The translations under genes were made by a program, and so were the position numbers. Below, piece after piece: positions 36,076 through 49,200 of a stretch of DNA of 64,000 bases (its first letter is position 1; every line of letters starts with the position of its first letter). Origin of the DNA: Allodiplogaster sudhausi (lineage: Eukaryota; Nematoda; Chromadorea; Rhabditida; Diplogasteridae); contig CALZFC010000055.1 in NCBI GenBank assembly GCA_945643635.1, positions 117,501 to 181,500 on the forward strand. Direction: 5' to 3'. The notes beneath the pieces are model-generated. The model did no database searches and was not told where the DNA came from. It was given only the letters and a program-made list of their open reading frames with translations.

Positions 36076-39000
36076 TTCTGCAGTTCATATTCTCTGCGAC
36101 GGCGCAGACTCTACCAATGCCCTCTGGCATCTTTCTTTCAATCTTTGTGTTGGGTGCTGCGATTGGTCGCTTGCACGGAGAGATTCTGCTCCAATTGGTA
36201 GAAGGAGGCGGCTTCCGTACTAATACAACGATTCATCCGGGAGTCTATGCTGTCGTGGGTGAGTGAAGATTTGCAGGCTAGTTTATCCTTTTTAACATGA
36301 ACGCAGGGGCTGCTTCGTTCTCCGCCGCGGTAGCCCACTCTGTATCAGTATCTGTGATGATCTTCGAGGCAACCGGACAGATTGTCCTCATCCTTCCTGT
36401 CATGGTAGATCAGATCGTGATGAGAGGACTGCAGAGACAGCCATCATTTCAGATGGGGGTCATCCTCGCGAAGGGCGTTTCTTCCGTTCTTCATACCTCC
36501 TTCTTCGACACAGTCATACGGCTTAAGCAACTGCCGTACCTCCCGGATATTTCGCCCTCCAATAAAGTGTACGTATGAACGTGCATGTTTAATCTAAGCA
36601 ATATTCAAACAAACAAGTAATATAATTTGCATAGTTGCTGTGAAATAATCTGAAGGGCACAAAACTGCCTCGTGGCCGACTTCATGACGAGTAGAGTGTT
36701 CTTTCTGACGAGGCAGACGACCCTGTCCTGGCTGGCCGCGGCTCTGCAGCAGCCACTGAACATTCGCTTCTTTCCCGTAGTGGACAACTCTCGTCAGCCA
36801 CCCCTATTCTACCCACATCTAATTTATTTACCTCTTTCAGAAAATCAAATCCTCGTCGGCATTATTTCGCGGAAAAGGATTATCGAAATTCTGAAAAAGG
36901 AGGTAAACTTGTAGGCTAATTGTAAGAAAGAATAGGAATAAAACGGCAAACAATTGTAAAGAGCACTAGTGCAGAGCGAGCCAAAGAGCCGCTGCATTGG
37001 CCTGTCAATAGATTGACCTTTGCCACTCCAGTAGGCCGCCATAGTAGATCTCTTCAGTAGGTCGAGTCTTGACTCTAGACGCTGCAATCCGCTAACAATC
37101 CAACGCTTTCCCAACGCATGTTTATAACAGAATTCTCAATGTCTTAAACTATAAGATGGGTCCGGATGCAAGAAGAAGAGAAGCAGAGAGGCTGCTGAGA
37201 GAAAGACAAGAGAATGAAGAGGGGAGCGACGACGAGGGAGGAAGCCTCAGCGATGACAAGACAATCGACATCGCCATGAGACATCTCTCGCCTGCCGATG
37301 CGGATGCCTGCGAGAATAGAAACACATCCAGGATCTCCTGGAGGACATTCGTTCTCCATTCACAGGAAGAAGATAAGAAGAAAAAAGGTTCTTAAAACGA
37401 AGCAATCGCACCCAGGGTTTTTCCCAATCAATGTATTTAGGTTTCTTCAAACGTATTCGTGGTGCGCTTCCGCTGAGAGCAGGAAAACAGAAAATTAGTG
37501 TCGCTCATCTTCGGCCAGATTTATCACGAACAGAGGTCCCTTTTAATACTATAAAGACAAAATTCTTTTTATCTACCCTTATATAAAAGTCGTCTGTACT
37601 TTATTGACGGGGATAGCGCCGAGAGGTGCTGTGGGCGGGAGAGTTGAGTTATGCGGTTGAAATTTTCAGGATTCATAGATTATCCCTTGGGCTACAAGGT
37701 AATATGGGGTTCAAAGGATTTGGTTTGGCGCCGGCGCCGGCGCGGGCGTCCAAACTCGGACAAGTGTGGAGTCGAGTTTTGGCTATTCTCCGATTTTGAG
37801 GATGTCTAACTTTTGTTTTAGGATAGATATTGCTATGAAAAAAATATGTATAGGTAGCCTGTTCAAAAATGAATATGATTCCTGGAGATGGGATTGATTG
37901 GTTCATTTGTAGATCACTGGGAGCTCGGCGCATTTTGACCTGCTTTTTTGGCCCTTTTTTGGCATGTAGTTGCCCCTTTTCTCGAAACCTACAAAGCCGC
38001 TTTTTTGATTCTCTGACCGCGATTGTAGAGTTTTTGACGGCGCATCTTTTAATAGTAGAATTATCAACTTTTGGACACTAGAAGTTGTAGATATTATCGA
38101 TTGAAAGGTCAAATTTTTTTGTTAGGAGCGAACCTTCTAAAATTCATATCTTTATGAATAGGGAAGGTAGAGGGATGAGAGTTTCAGAATCATGCAGAGT
38201 TTCATGAGAGCTTCAATACGAGTATACATAGGTTAGGCTGGGTCATCATTAAAGTGCCATGCCAGGGCCGTGAGGTGGCAAATTTTTGGAAGCCACTTTG
38301 AGCCTCCGTTTTTCCTCGGTAGTTAAAGCTCATGCCACATATTATATACCATTCTGTAGCTCTCGAGAAGGAGAACAACTTTCTCATACAAAACGTTTTC
38401 ATATTTTGTCATTTTTGATCTACTTTTGGGGTCAGAATGTTCAGGCCACTTTTTCGGCCTTAGCTATCACTGACACTTTTTGGCGCATATTTTTTTTATT
38501 GTAGAGCCTAAAATTAGCTATCGAATGATAGGTCGAACGTCGCATTTGATTCAGGCATATTCGAGATATGAATTATTTTGTGGCTATTTGGTACATTTTC
38601 AGTGCACTTCGAAAGTCATGGGTCGCAGGTTCGGAGTCGCGCGCGCGCAAACCCTTTTGCGCGCTTTTATATGACTCCTGGTTAAATAAAAAGTATGCTA
38701 ACATAGATAAAAGACTCCAAGCTTTCTAATGGGCAGAAAATCAAAGGCCCAGATAGTCCAGTAGCGCCGCTAGAACAGACTTTCATCCTTTTCGAGCCAA
38801 CTAACAACCCTTAGAGCCAGATAAAAACCCTTGGATAAATTTTTACATCGGGAAATGGCCTCCGGGGCGATAGCCCCGGTGGCCATTGACCGGGCCAAAG
38901 GCCCGTAAGCTTTCTAATGAGCTTAAATTCAAAGGCCCAGAGAGTCCAGTAGCGCCGCTAGAACAGACTTTTGACCCTTTAGAGCCAAATTTTAACCCTT

Positions 39001-42000
39001 AGAGCCAACTTATAACCCTTGGATAAATTTTTATATCGGGAAATGGCCTCCGGGGCGATAGCCCCGGTGGCCATTGACCGGGCCAAAGGCCCGTAGCGTG
39101 ACAAAGTCACGCTATCTAGAGTTATATAAAAGTCGACTGTAATTTATTCACCGGGATAGCGCGGAGCGGTGTAGCGAGCGGGGGGGTGGAGCGTTTAGGG
39201 TGAAAATTTCAGGGATTATGGAATAGTGTCTGGGCTACAAGAATATGTTGGTTTCAAAAAATTAGCGTTGGCGCAGGCGCCGGCGCGGGCGGCCAAACTT
39301 TGGTTGGAGGCGACTCTGATTTGGCGCGCTTCGCTACTTTGACGGGCTGCAACTTTTTTTCTGGTGGACGTACAGAAATGAAAAAAATAGTGGCGGGTAG
39401 CCCGTTCAAAAATGAATATGATTCCTGGAGTTGAGATCATTTCGAGTTTTGGTAGATCAGTGGGAGGCCGCCGCGCAAACCATACCTTTTTGGGGTACTT
39501 TTTGAGAGGGTATTTGCCCCTTTTCTCGAAATCTACAAATTCGCTTTTTGATCTAACTGACTCCGATTGTAGAGTTTTTCACGGCGCATCTTTTAATAGT
39601 AGAATTATTAACTTTTGTGCACTAGAAGTTGTAGATATTATCGATTGAAGAGTGATCATTTTTTGTTAGGTGCGAACCTTTTAAAATACATATCTTTATG
39701 AATAGAGATGGGAGAGGGATTACACTTTGAGAATAATGAAGCGTTTTGTAAGAGCTTCAATATGAGCATACTCGCGTTTGTCTGGCTTTTCATTAAAGTG
39801 CCCTGCCAGGGCCGTGAATTGTCAAATTTTTGGAGCGCACTTTGGGCCTCCGTTTCTTCGCGGTTGTTAAAGGTTTTGCGACATGTTATATACCATTCGG
39901 TTGCTCTCGAGAAGGTTAACAACTTTCTCATACAAAACATTTTGATATTTTGACGTTTTTGATCTACTTTTGGGGTCAAAATGTTCAGGCCACTATTTCG
40001 GCCTTAGCTATCACTGACACTTTTTGGCGCATATTTTTTTATTGTAGAGCCTAAAATTAGCTATCGAATGGTAGGTCGTTGGTCGCATTTAATTCAGGCA
40101 TTTTCGAGATATGAATTATTTTGTGGCTTTTTGGTACATTTTCAGTGCACGTCGAAACTCATGGGTCGCAGGTTCGAATCCGCGCGCGCGCAAACTCTTT
40201 TGCGCGCTTTTGTATGAACCCTAAGTATGTTAAAAGAGTGATATCATATAGTAAAGACTTCAAGCTTTCTAATGAGCTTAAATTCAAATGCCCAGAGAGT
40301 CCAGTAGCGCCGCTAGAATAGACTTTTGACCCTTTAGAGCCAAATTTTAACCCTTAGAGCCAACTAACGACCCAACTTACTATCTTTTTATCGGGAAATG
40401 GCCTCCGGGGCGATAGCCCCGGTGGCCATTGACCGGGCCAAAGGCCCGTAGCGTGACAAAGTCACGCTAGTCTCTCTATTAGATAAACAACATAAAAACG
40501 TAATTGACTGGTTACGGCAGATTGCTTCCTGTGGGCGGCAGGATTGATGGATTTGGATGAAACTTTCCAGAAAGGTACATTGAAGTCTCGGCTATCGTCC
40601 TATGAGGGTTTGGAAATTTTTGGTTGGCGCCGGCGCCTGCGCCGGCGCCGCAAAGGGGGGTCACTCGAGAAAGTTTGAGGCCGAATTTCTCATTTTCTAG
40701 GGCACCTACAAAAATAACAAAAATAGTAGTCGATTCGTCATGGGGTAATCTACCAATGACCAGAAGTTCAATTCCGTAGATCGATTGGTAGATCGGTGGG
40801 AATGGATTATCTAAAATGGGCACTTTTTCGCATGTTTTTGCCCCTTTTCTCAAAATCTGTAAATACGATTGGTTGATTGTCGGGTTCTATCGATGCAGTT
40901 TTTCAATGCGCATCTTTTAATGTATGACTTGTTAACTTTTGCGCATGGGGGATATCTGAAAAATCGATAAAACTGGAAAAAAAATTTTGTTAGGGACCAA
41001 CTTTGAACTTTTATATCTGAAGAAGTAGGGACCGTATCGGGATGGGACTAGGAGCATCTTGTTAAGAATTGAACTGGCTTCCATATGAGCCTATTTGGGT
41101 TAGGCTGGGTTTCCGGGAAAGTGCCCTGAGGGTGAGGTGAAATTTAGGTCACTTTCCTGACTGACATTTTTTTCCTCGGTTTTAGAACATATGGCTACAT
41201 CTTATATACCAATCCGTAGCTTAGGAATAGGGTAACAATTCTCTCATACAAAACTTTTGCGTAAAATGCATTTTTGATCTACATATGGGGTCGACCATGT
41301 TCTCGTGCAAATTTAGGCCTGATACTCGAGTTAACGTTCGGGGGGACTATTTTTAATGGCATAAGGATGAAAAAAGCAGTATAATGAGCTATTTTATTTC
41401 ATATGTTACCGCGGGAAAAATCGATATTTCGTATGTCAGTATTTTTTTTAGGGGCAAGGAGTTGGAATTTTTGGCTCATAAGTTAGTTCTAAAGAGAGTC
41501 GCGGATTACAAGCTCTCTGCCGTCAAGATTATGAAAATCCGATACTTCTGCACGAAGATATGGGCACGAACGTGAATATGAGCCTCGTTTCTTTGCCATT
41601 CTGCATCTAACATCTCACCGCTGACTTGGGAAAGGCAGAGTGAAGTCAGCAGTAAGCCTCTTTGGTCGAATGCTAAGGAGCTCACTGAGATGTCGAAAGA
41701 ACCCGGGTTCGATGCCCGGCCGAGTGCAAAGCTTTTGCACATTTTGGAAAACTTAATTTCTATTTATAAATCTTATTTAACTAAAGAAAATTAAATAAAA
41801 AGAGCCATTCTAAAGGTTTTAATACTACGTGCGTGGTCAAGTGCATGCATGATCAAGTCCTTTTCGATTGCGTTTGCGAATTCATTGTATATGCATCCAA
41901 TCTACCGTGTCTAAGCGACTCACACATATAATAATAATAATAATATTAGTAATAATGATAAGATATAAGAATAAAAGATATAAGAATAAAAAACAAAGAG

Positions 42001-43045
42001 ATATTCGTCTTGGTATTACATTCACTCCTCCCATTGAATTCGGGCTTGGGCCAGCAATCCTTCACAAAATGGCCTGTGGCAAAAATCGTCTAATATAGGT
42101 TGCGCCGCTGGATGGGGCTGGCCGAGCATAAACGCAATCAAGCAATTCGGCTCGCTTAAGGAAGCATGCAGGGCGGCTGTTTTAACGGCTGCTGGCAGGC
42201 ATCGGACGCAGGCATCCAATGCGTGCTGGCGTCCGATGCTTGGGTCCGATTGGCTCATTTTTCTCCAATTTTTTTTTCTTAGCAATAGCTCAAAGTGTTT
42301 CTTTGCTCGAAGAGCGAAACCTGAATCAAACACAACAAAGTAACCCTCGCTGGACTAACGACCCCCACTTATACCTTCTTAAATCGGGAAATGGCCACCG
42401 GGGCGATAGCCCCGGTGGCCAATGACCGGGCCGAAGGCCCGTAGCGTGCCGAAGGCACGCTAGTTTAAAATAAAAATAGCAATATTCAATATGTGCTTAA
42501 GACTACTTTCTTTTAGCATCGGGAATGGGAACGTCAGCAACTAATGCACTTCTATTGCATCGCGTAAGCGGAAATCGCAACACTGATCTTGCCCCTTCCC
42601 CTCTCTTTTTCTATTGCAGAGACGACTCGATAGAAGAGACGCCCTTCCAGATGTCCCCCCGGACAACTCTCCTCCGGGCGCACGCCAACTTCTCGATGCT
42701 TCATCTCAACCTTGCCTTTGTCACCGAATGTGGTCGACTTGTGGGAGTCGTCTCACTTTCGGATGTTAGCGAATCACCGTTTCCGATTGTTGTTATCCCC
42801 TCATCTTTTTTAATCTGGATTTTTAATCAATATTTATATGGGCTAATTAGATTTCCTGACAGATTCGACGTCGACTGGAAATGTCAGGAAGACAGACTGC
42901 CGATGAGTCCCCAATGCCTTTTGTTGCCCGCCCGAGTGTCTTGGACATGCCGTCTCTCATACATTCTGCTATTGCCATTTCTGCTTCCCTTGGGGACGTG
43001 CTCACACCGGTACTGGAGGTTGTCCCCAAAGACTCCCATCATTAA
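34201..43045 (+). CDS. ClC-family chloride channel with two CBS domains (CLH-like; 5' exon missing)
   Basis: Membrane chloride channel of the ClC-1/2/K branch. Eighteen exons join in phase for about 753 residues: 34201-34320, 34368-34511, 34580-34713, 34760-34916, 34977-35105, 35180-35264, 35405-35506, 35596-35680, 35735-35881, 36084-36258, 36307-36404, 36453-36568, 36656-36792, 36841-36902, 37156-37350, 42517-42563, 42620-42764, 42863-43045. Signatures: [14 protein letters not shown] (selectivity region), [53 protein letters not shown]1 is [11 protein letters not shown] ... [14 protein letters not shown]2 is [12 protein letters not shown] ... [12 protein letters not shown]. The conserved GKEGP motif appears to be GKMGS across a GC-AG intron (34713/34760), so the gating Glu is replaced by Met. 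A 5.2 kb repeat-filled intron separates the CBS domains. Convergent with the rhomboid gene, 183 bp apart. Confidence 0.93.
37583..42465. repeat. three divergent tandem repeat units (1.3-1.9 kb) with terminal hairpins
   Basis: Unit 1 starts about 37583 and unit 2 about 39125, both with ATAAAAGTCG...CTGTA...GGGATAGCGC; unit 3 starts about 40490 and is the most diverged. Shared landmarks: a GGCGCCGGCGC palindrome (37727, 39270, 40625); GTAGATATTATCGATTGAA (38089, 39630); TAGAGCCTAAAATTAGCTAT (38504, 40045); a tRNA-like GGTTCGAATCC box (38629, 40171, 41705) followed by a hairpin; and a terminal block of hairpins at 38849-38908, 39036-39114, 40391-40470 and 42384-42463. Unit 1 has an extra internal direct duplication of about 190 bp (38719-38908 against 38909 onward). 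No transposase or other protein is encoded. Confidence 0.85.
39036..39114. repeat. triple-hairpin block, copy 2
   Basis: Three adjacent palindromes: CCGGGGC-GATA-GCCCCGG, GGGCC-AAA-GGCCC and GCGTGAC-AAA-GTCACGC. Copy 3 is at 40391-40470 with the same stems. In copy 4 (42384-42463) the third stem reads GCGTGCC-GAA-GGCACGC and the first is extended to a perfect 12-bp stem. Copy 1 (38849-38908) lacks the third hairpin. Confidence 0.85.
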
Positions 43046-43228
43046 TTTTTCATTTGATGCGTGTATTGAACGACTATATATAACGAATAACATAGCAATA
43101 TACAAATGGTCAGTGAAGTGCCCGTTCTTCTTTTCTCTCAGCAGAGCATATGACCTGTGTTGGGGAATTAGCAGGCTAGCGGATATGTACAGAATGTTGT
43201 GAGATCTGCATGAACAAAATGAAGGAAG

Positions 43229-46200
43229 TTACTGGGGAATGTTCCAGCCGTACGATGGAGGCCGGTTGTTTCTCTGACGGAGACTTTCTTCAAGGGCCCT
43301 TCGAACCTGCTCCTCTTCACTCACGCCGCCAGTATAATTGTGGAAGATATCAGGGTCGGAATTCATGCGCTGCGCGTCCTCGCCCCAGCTGCGTGGCTCG
43401 CCTTCAACTGAAAGGAAGACGGACTCTCTACCTTCCACCTCCAAACGGGCATACATCGAGGGGCAGATGGAGCTGGCATCGTCGGCCGCAGGCCGACTGC
43501 GGTCTCGAGGATGGCAGTGACTGCGTTGACCAGATAGAGAAGTGGCACAGTGGTGTACGCCAGTCCAGCCACAATGCCTGCCAGATGACCAACAAATGAC
43601 ACCTTCGGAGTAAGCACCTTAAAAAAAATGCATTGCTCTCTTGAAATTTTTGAACGCAAATAGATAGAGAAGAGATATTTAAATCTTAATTAATTTTACT
43701 TCTAATCAAAATCACGAAATAAACACATGAAGTCAAATAAAACGGACGTGCCTGGATCAAGATTAGCTCTGCCCAACAAGCGTACTTGGATGGAATAGGA
43801 AACCAGCCCATCAGCCATTGATCTTCAGGAGTATAGTGATTTGAAAGAACCTTCAGCGCGAAAATGACTCCTAAAGATACGAAGTGTACGAAAACTAAAG
43901 GGGATAAGAAGGGATCCCTTCCCTGTATTCCGGGGGATATGAAAGGATCCCTTCATTGCGCTCTCCGAACGAATGTAAATGCCGTCAATTTGACTTTCAG
44001 CCGAGGTCGAATAAAAAATCACGAGTAGTTCTAAGAATTCTCTTTTTTCTCTGTCCCCTTGTTTGCGAATTCTTATTCCTACTTGCGATTTCTCTACTTT
44101 AATACGACCTCGGGTCGGAAGCCAATTAGACTGCACTTACATTCTTCGCATTACCTTGCATAGAACACACGCGAGTAAATCACCAAATGTTCAAACAATT
44201 TATTCAGGTAAAAGCAGTGCATCGGCAAGAACAAATTGGGCACCTAATATCTCTGGTTTTCCCGAGTGAGCATAATTATACTGGTTTCAAGCCTAAGCGC
44301 ACCTTTTGTTTGAACCTACACTGTCTAAGTTAGGTCGAACAAAAATGTAATTCGGCTCGAAAGCCTCAAAATTAGGTCCAACTTTTGCCTGATTAGGCAA
44401 ATGTCAAATGCTTTATCTGTTGGTAATAAATACGATTTTTGACCATTCAACGAACCATTTACAAGCATAGCAGATGAGCTACATGTCAAAATAGTGACGA
44501 AATTATCCTATTTAAATCCAAAGTAGCTCCAGTGCTAACGAACGACATTCTTTGTTGTAAAAAACGTTATTCTTTAAACTATTCACAGACTATCAGATAA
44601 CGATAACGATTCACAGACGGGAAATTACTGGAATAGAAGGAAAAATATATGTTACCCATAAAACTCACAGAAAGGCACAGAAGAGAATCAGAGGGAGAAA
44701 TATATGCTACCCATAAAACTCACAGAAAGTCACAGAAAAGAAATAGGAGAGGGAATATGACGGCTGACTTTCGTGGTGGCGACCTCACTCCATCTCATTC
44801 TGCGAGCCGCCGTTGTTTCTGCCTCCGCTTGCCTTGAACTTCGATCGTGCGTTGGTCCTGAAAATGATGCAATTCAGTAGACTTAGCGAATTTTTATGTT
44901 GTTTTATATAGAAAAAATGCACTGTTAAAAACATACGTGTAGTATGTGAAGTAATGGGACCACAGATCACAGACGGTGTCTCGATCGCATTTTTCTTCTT
45001 CTCGTCGCCATCAGGGAAGGTGATAGAGGCCAAGAAAGCATCTGAAATCAAAATTTGCAATCAGATGTGAGGAGAGCCTATAACAGAATCATACCTAAAA
45101 ATAATTATGGCATAAAAAACACATACCGACACATGCATTGAGGATGGAAAACGGTATCGCGGTCTTCCCGTCATTCGGCTTCGCAGCAACAGTGTATCGG
45201 TGCCGGACTCGCATCGGGATGATCTTAAGTATGCACATTTGGCTAAAAATTTTGGTATAATGAAGAGTTATCGAACCTGCTCAATGGCATGACGAGAAAC
45301 GTGCTTAACGACGTTTCGCAGGGAGTTGCTCGCTGATGGGATTGAACCGAAGACCTCGATTATGTCGCTTTTCCCTAAGTGAAAGTAGATTTGAATAGGA
45401 ACAGAATGGAATGAGTAAAATCGAACCTCTCGCAATAGGAGCGAACAAGAATGTAGGTGAACGAGGCAACGCTTGGGCTTCTCGTCTGTTGAACGTAACC
45501 TCCAGAGTTTCCTGAGGCGAACGAGATAGTCAGTTTTAACTAAACTTATTTGTCTGCATAACCTTGTCAACAGGACCCTTTCTATCCTTGAAAACTCGAC
45601 GCTCAGTTGAAAGTTCCATCTAAGAATAAACTTTTTAATCAGTACGTGCTTTTTTTAATTTTCTGAAAAAGATTTCAGAACTGACGTATCTGAGCATGCC
45701 GATGAGGGTAGCGTAAACGGGGAACATTTCCTCAGAGCAATTTCGCGCCAACTCAGACAGGGTACGGTATGAAATTCCCGTCATGTCACGCGTTTCAGAT
45801 TTGAACTTCTCCTTGGAAAAGGTAACTTGTTCTACTAGGATTTTAAGCTGCTAAAATAGCTAGACCTAACCTTCCCACGTTGAGTATCCTCAGAATTATC
45901 GCCCAGATCGATGAAGAATTCACCAATCTTCGTCATACAAAACTTACCGTCACCAAACAACTCACTTGATTTGCATCCCTGAGAATAAGACAATGATGGG
46001 CGAGGCTATTGGAGAAATCCCGCCTGTCATCGCAATCGAAACAACAAGACTGTTGAACATCTGAAGAATTGTTCGAACTCGAGTTTGATATATTTTGGTT
46101 CATCAAAACCTACTGCCTCTTTCTCGGTGCCTGTACAATCGGAAAGGGAACGAGGGAGCGGCCGAGAGAATGAAGGAAGCTTAATATCATCCAGCAACTG

Positions 46201-49200
46201 ATGCACCTACAGAGAACATGGCAAAGTGGAATTCCATGGAACCAATGCTGAAAAAACCTCTGATGCATCATCACTATGCGCAAGATACGCCTTGTTGTTC
46301 AAGAATGCACGCATAAACCTTTCGTGTGGACTGAAGTGACCAGCGAAATAAAGGTCCAATCCTGTGCGAATAGCACAGTATCATCAACAAGCTTTGCGCC
46401 CATTAAATAAAGTAACTTTAATTTACTTGAAAAAAACATAGAGTTAAACGCAAGTTTTATTTGCCACAATACTTCAAATTTAACGAGGAAAAAAAGTGAC
46501 AAACCGGCCTGGCTGAATGCACTGTCAATTAAGTGTTGAAGCTGGCAAAGGACAAGGGAAGGCATGGACGATAAACTTTCCCCGAAAACACCTACAAGAT
46601 AACGGTTGGTTCAAAATACTAGCATTCACATAAAAAAAAGATGAAATAAAAAAAGGAAAAAACAGGTCACTTTCATTGTCGAGAAAATAACAATGAAATA
46701 AAAAAAAATCAGCTGACTTTCGTTATCCGCCCGAGCCTCCGTAATCAGCAAATCATCGACAAAGATGTTCTCACCCTCATCGAAACTCGATGTCTCCATG
46801 ATATCCACGTCGTTTTCTTCATCAGCTTCTTCCACTGAATCCGAGGCCTTCCTTAACGTAACTTCATCCGCTCGGGCTTCTACTTCACGCAACGTTTTGC
46901 GTTTTCTCGCCTGGGCAAATCGCCTCTCCATCTGTCTGCAATTAACACAATAGGAAAAAAACAAATCACACACACACACAAATCACCAAGATATAACATT
47001 TCCAGCTTACATAGCAGCTTTCATTTTCATTTCCAACTCAAGGTGACTCTTTCAATTTATCGCAACACCAAAACATTACGGTAGTTCCACACCAGATATC
47101 ATGATGCAAAAAACAGCCTAAATTAGGCTGACATTTGCCTAATTAGGCTGCAAATTCGTCTCAAATCTAATTATGCTCACTCGGGAAAAATAGAGATGGA
47201 ATGACGTGTACCTAGATCATTGTTTTCGAATTGAGAAACCTATGACAAATACAGTACAAAAAGTGATCGGCAAATGCGTACATGACATTAGCACAGAAAA
47301 TAGCTAAACGCGATATGCTTATGTCTGCTGGTCAGCCAAAATGAAGCAACTCAGAACCAGATTCGAGTGCGAGTGTTATTCGTGCAATGGAGGAAGCGAC
47401 AAGACGAAGTTGAGTCTCTTTCTTGCTTGCATCAACGCGGCTCCATTCAAGCGCAGCATCAACTACCAGGGCAAAGGGGGAGCGCCCTCCTGACAGCTTT
47501 GAAGGGGAAAAAACGAGATGGCGGTGCAGTGGGGAGGAGAAAGCATGTGGGTCAAGGAATACACGTTCCAGCTGCAAAAGGCGGTCGTTCAAGCGATTCA
47601 GATCAGCTAAAGAGATCGAACTGTGCCCACTTCTCATATCCTGTAACACAATGCACTTCATTAATCAAGTCCCTTCTGACAAAAAAGACCGCACATTGAT
47701 TTGAGCGTCAACAACAGCCGTCGCGTCGCGGAATCGGCCAACAGAAGCGAACAAGGAGCGAAGAAGAATCTCAGATGATGGTAGTTCGTTCAGAATCCCC
47801 AGGTGCTCAAGCCGTGAATGAAGACGAGACAACCACACAGAGAGAGCTTGTGCATAATGTGATGGTGAAAACGGAATTACCTGAATGGAATCATCTCTCC
47901 CGTGAAAAAGGCAATTTGTAACCGTACTAAGGAGTTGGCAAGCCTGTTCGAAATTTCCAGACACAGTTTCGCAACGAGAGACAAGGATTGGCCAGATGGC
48001 GAAAGCAATTGTTCCACCGTCCGGGGAACGTCATAGCGAGAATGATAGAAAACGTAGGAAGACTTTTTTGCGCAAGACATCTTCACATCTGCGCAAGGAA
48101 CTCCCGCAAAGGAGATTAACCTCTGAATGCTTCGAATTACAACAATAATCAGATGCTTATAAAGCACTTGAACCTCGTGGTCAGAAGATCCACCAGGCAA
48201 GCCTATAGTTGGAAGCTGGCGGTCTCCGTTAAATAAAGTTTTCCCTCCATAGTAAAGCCAGGTGGAAAGAAGAGAGTTACGACCGGCTTGCATTTCATCC
48301 TTGTCAGTTTGTTTCACGCTATAATTCAATAATAGACGGAGGATAAAAAAAAATTAGGCCGTCTAACCTCTCTGCCGCATCAACGATTACTTTGTAGAGC
48401 AATGGCACGCTTTTGATGTGTAAAGTTTTGTTGCCAGCGATGTGGTCAACATTAATCATCGCTACTGCTCGAACATTTAAGACGGAAGCCATTTGCTCTA
48501 TCCACTCGGTCGAACCAATTAGCCCATATTCCTCAGCATCCCAATGGCAGAAGACGATTGACCGGCGCGGAGGAAACAAGCTTGCAGTTTCGGAAATAAC
48601 TCTGGCGACCTGGCGGTTCAAATAGATATCTATATATTTACCGCTGTCGTGCAAATTTAATTAGAAAATATTGAACCTCAAGCTGTATTGATGTTCCAGT
48701 CGCAGGATCAATTGCGCCGTTAACCCATGCGTCAATGTGATTGCCGAGCATAACCCAACGATCAGGTTCTTCTTTTCCTCTCCAAGTAGCAACGATATTT
48801 CTAATGGGCTTTCGAACGTTATGAGAAGTCACCGAAAGTCGAAAAATTCTACTTCCAGTGTAGCGATACTCAGCTGATAATCCCCCAAGCCATCGCTGTT
48901 CCTAAAGGAACAATTAATTAATTATAGAGTGAATAAGAATTTGTTGGCACTCTTTACCTCGACATGTTTTCCATCCATAATGTGCATAATTCTACTGGCA
49001 TCATCCGATCCAATAGGTGTAACTGGAATCTGAGGAAACACTCCCGCATTGTAAATATGTTCGCTGCTGTCACGAGGAACAAATGGGAGAGAAGGCATTA
49101 GTGGTATTTCAGGGTCTCCGACGGAACGGAGCAGCCCTCCGCGCTGAACATCGTCTCCGGGAAGCGTCATGTCGAAGGGAAATGTCTTAATTAAAATGTC

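Larger units (their letters stand above)
44257..47189. repeat. inverted 22-bp identical repeats flanking 2.9 kb
   Basis: The 22 bases at 44257-44278 (core CCCGAGTGAGCATAATTA) recur exactly inverted at 47168-47189. Further inward, both sides carry a related palindromic GCCTRATTAGGCAAATGTCA element (about 44386-44407 and 47129-47150). The pair encloses the unidentified gene at 44785-47030. Looks like a MITE or terminal inverted repeat pair; no target-site duplication identified. Confidence 0.6.

Noticed and set aside
37583..42465. Autonomous Helitron or other transposon
   Set aside because: No Rep/helicase or transposase frame, hairpin-to-CTAG spacing is not canonical, and the 5' ends are not defined; kept only as a hypothesis.
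43363..43520. Apparent frameshift in the C-terminus of the rhomboid gene
   Set aside because: A 47-nt intron (43454-43408, GTATGC...CTTTCAG) restores a single frame and the expected UIM.
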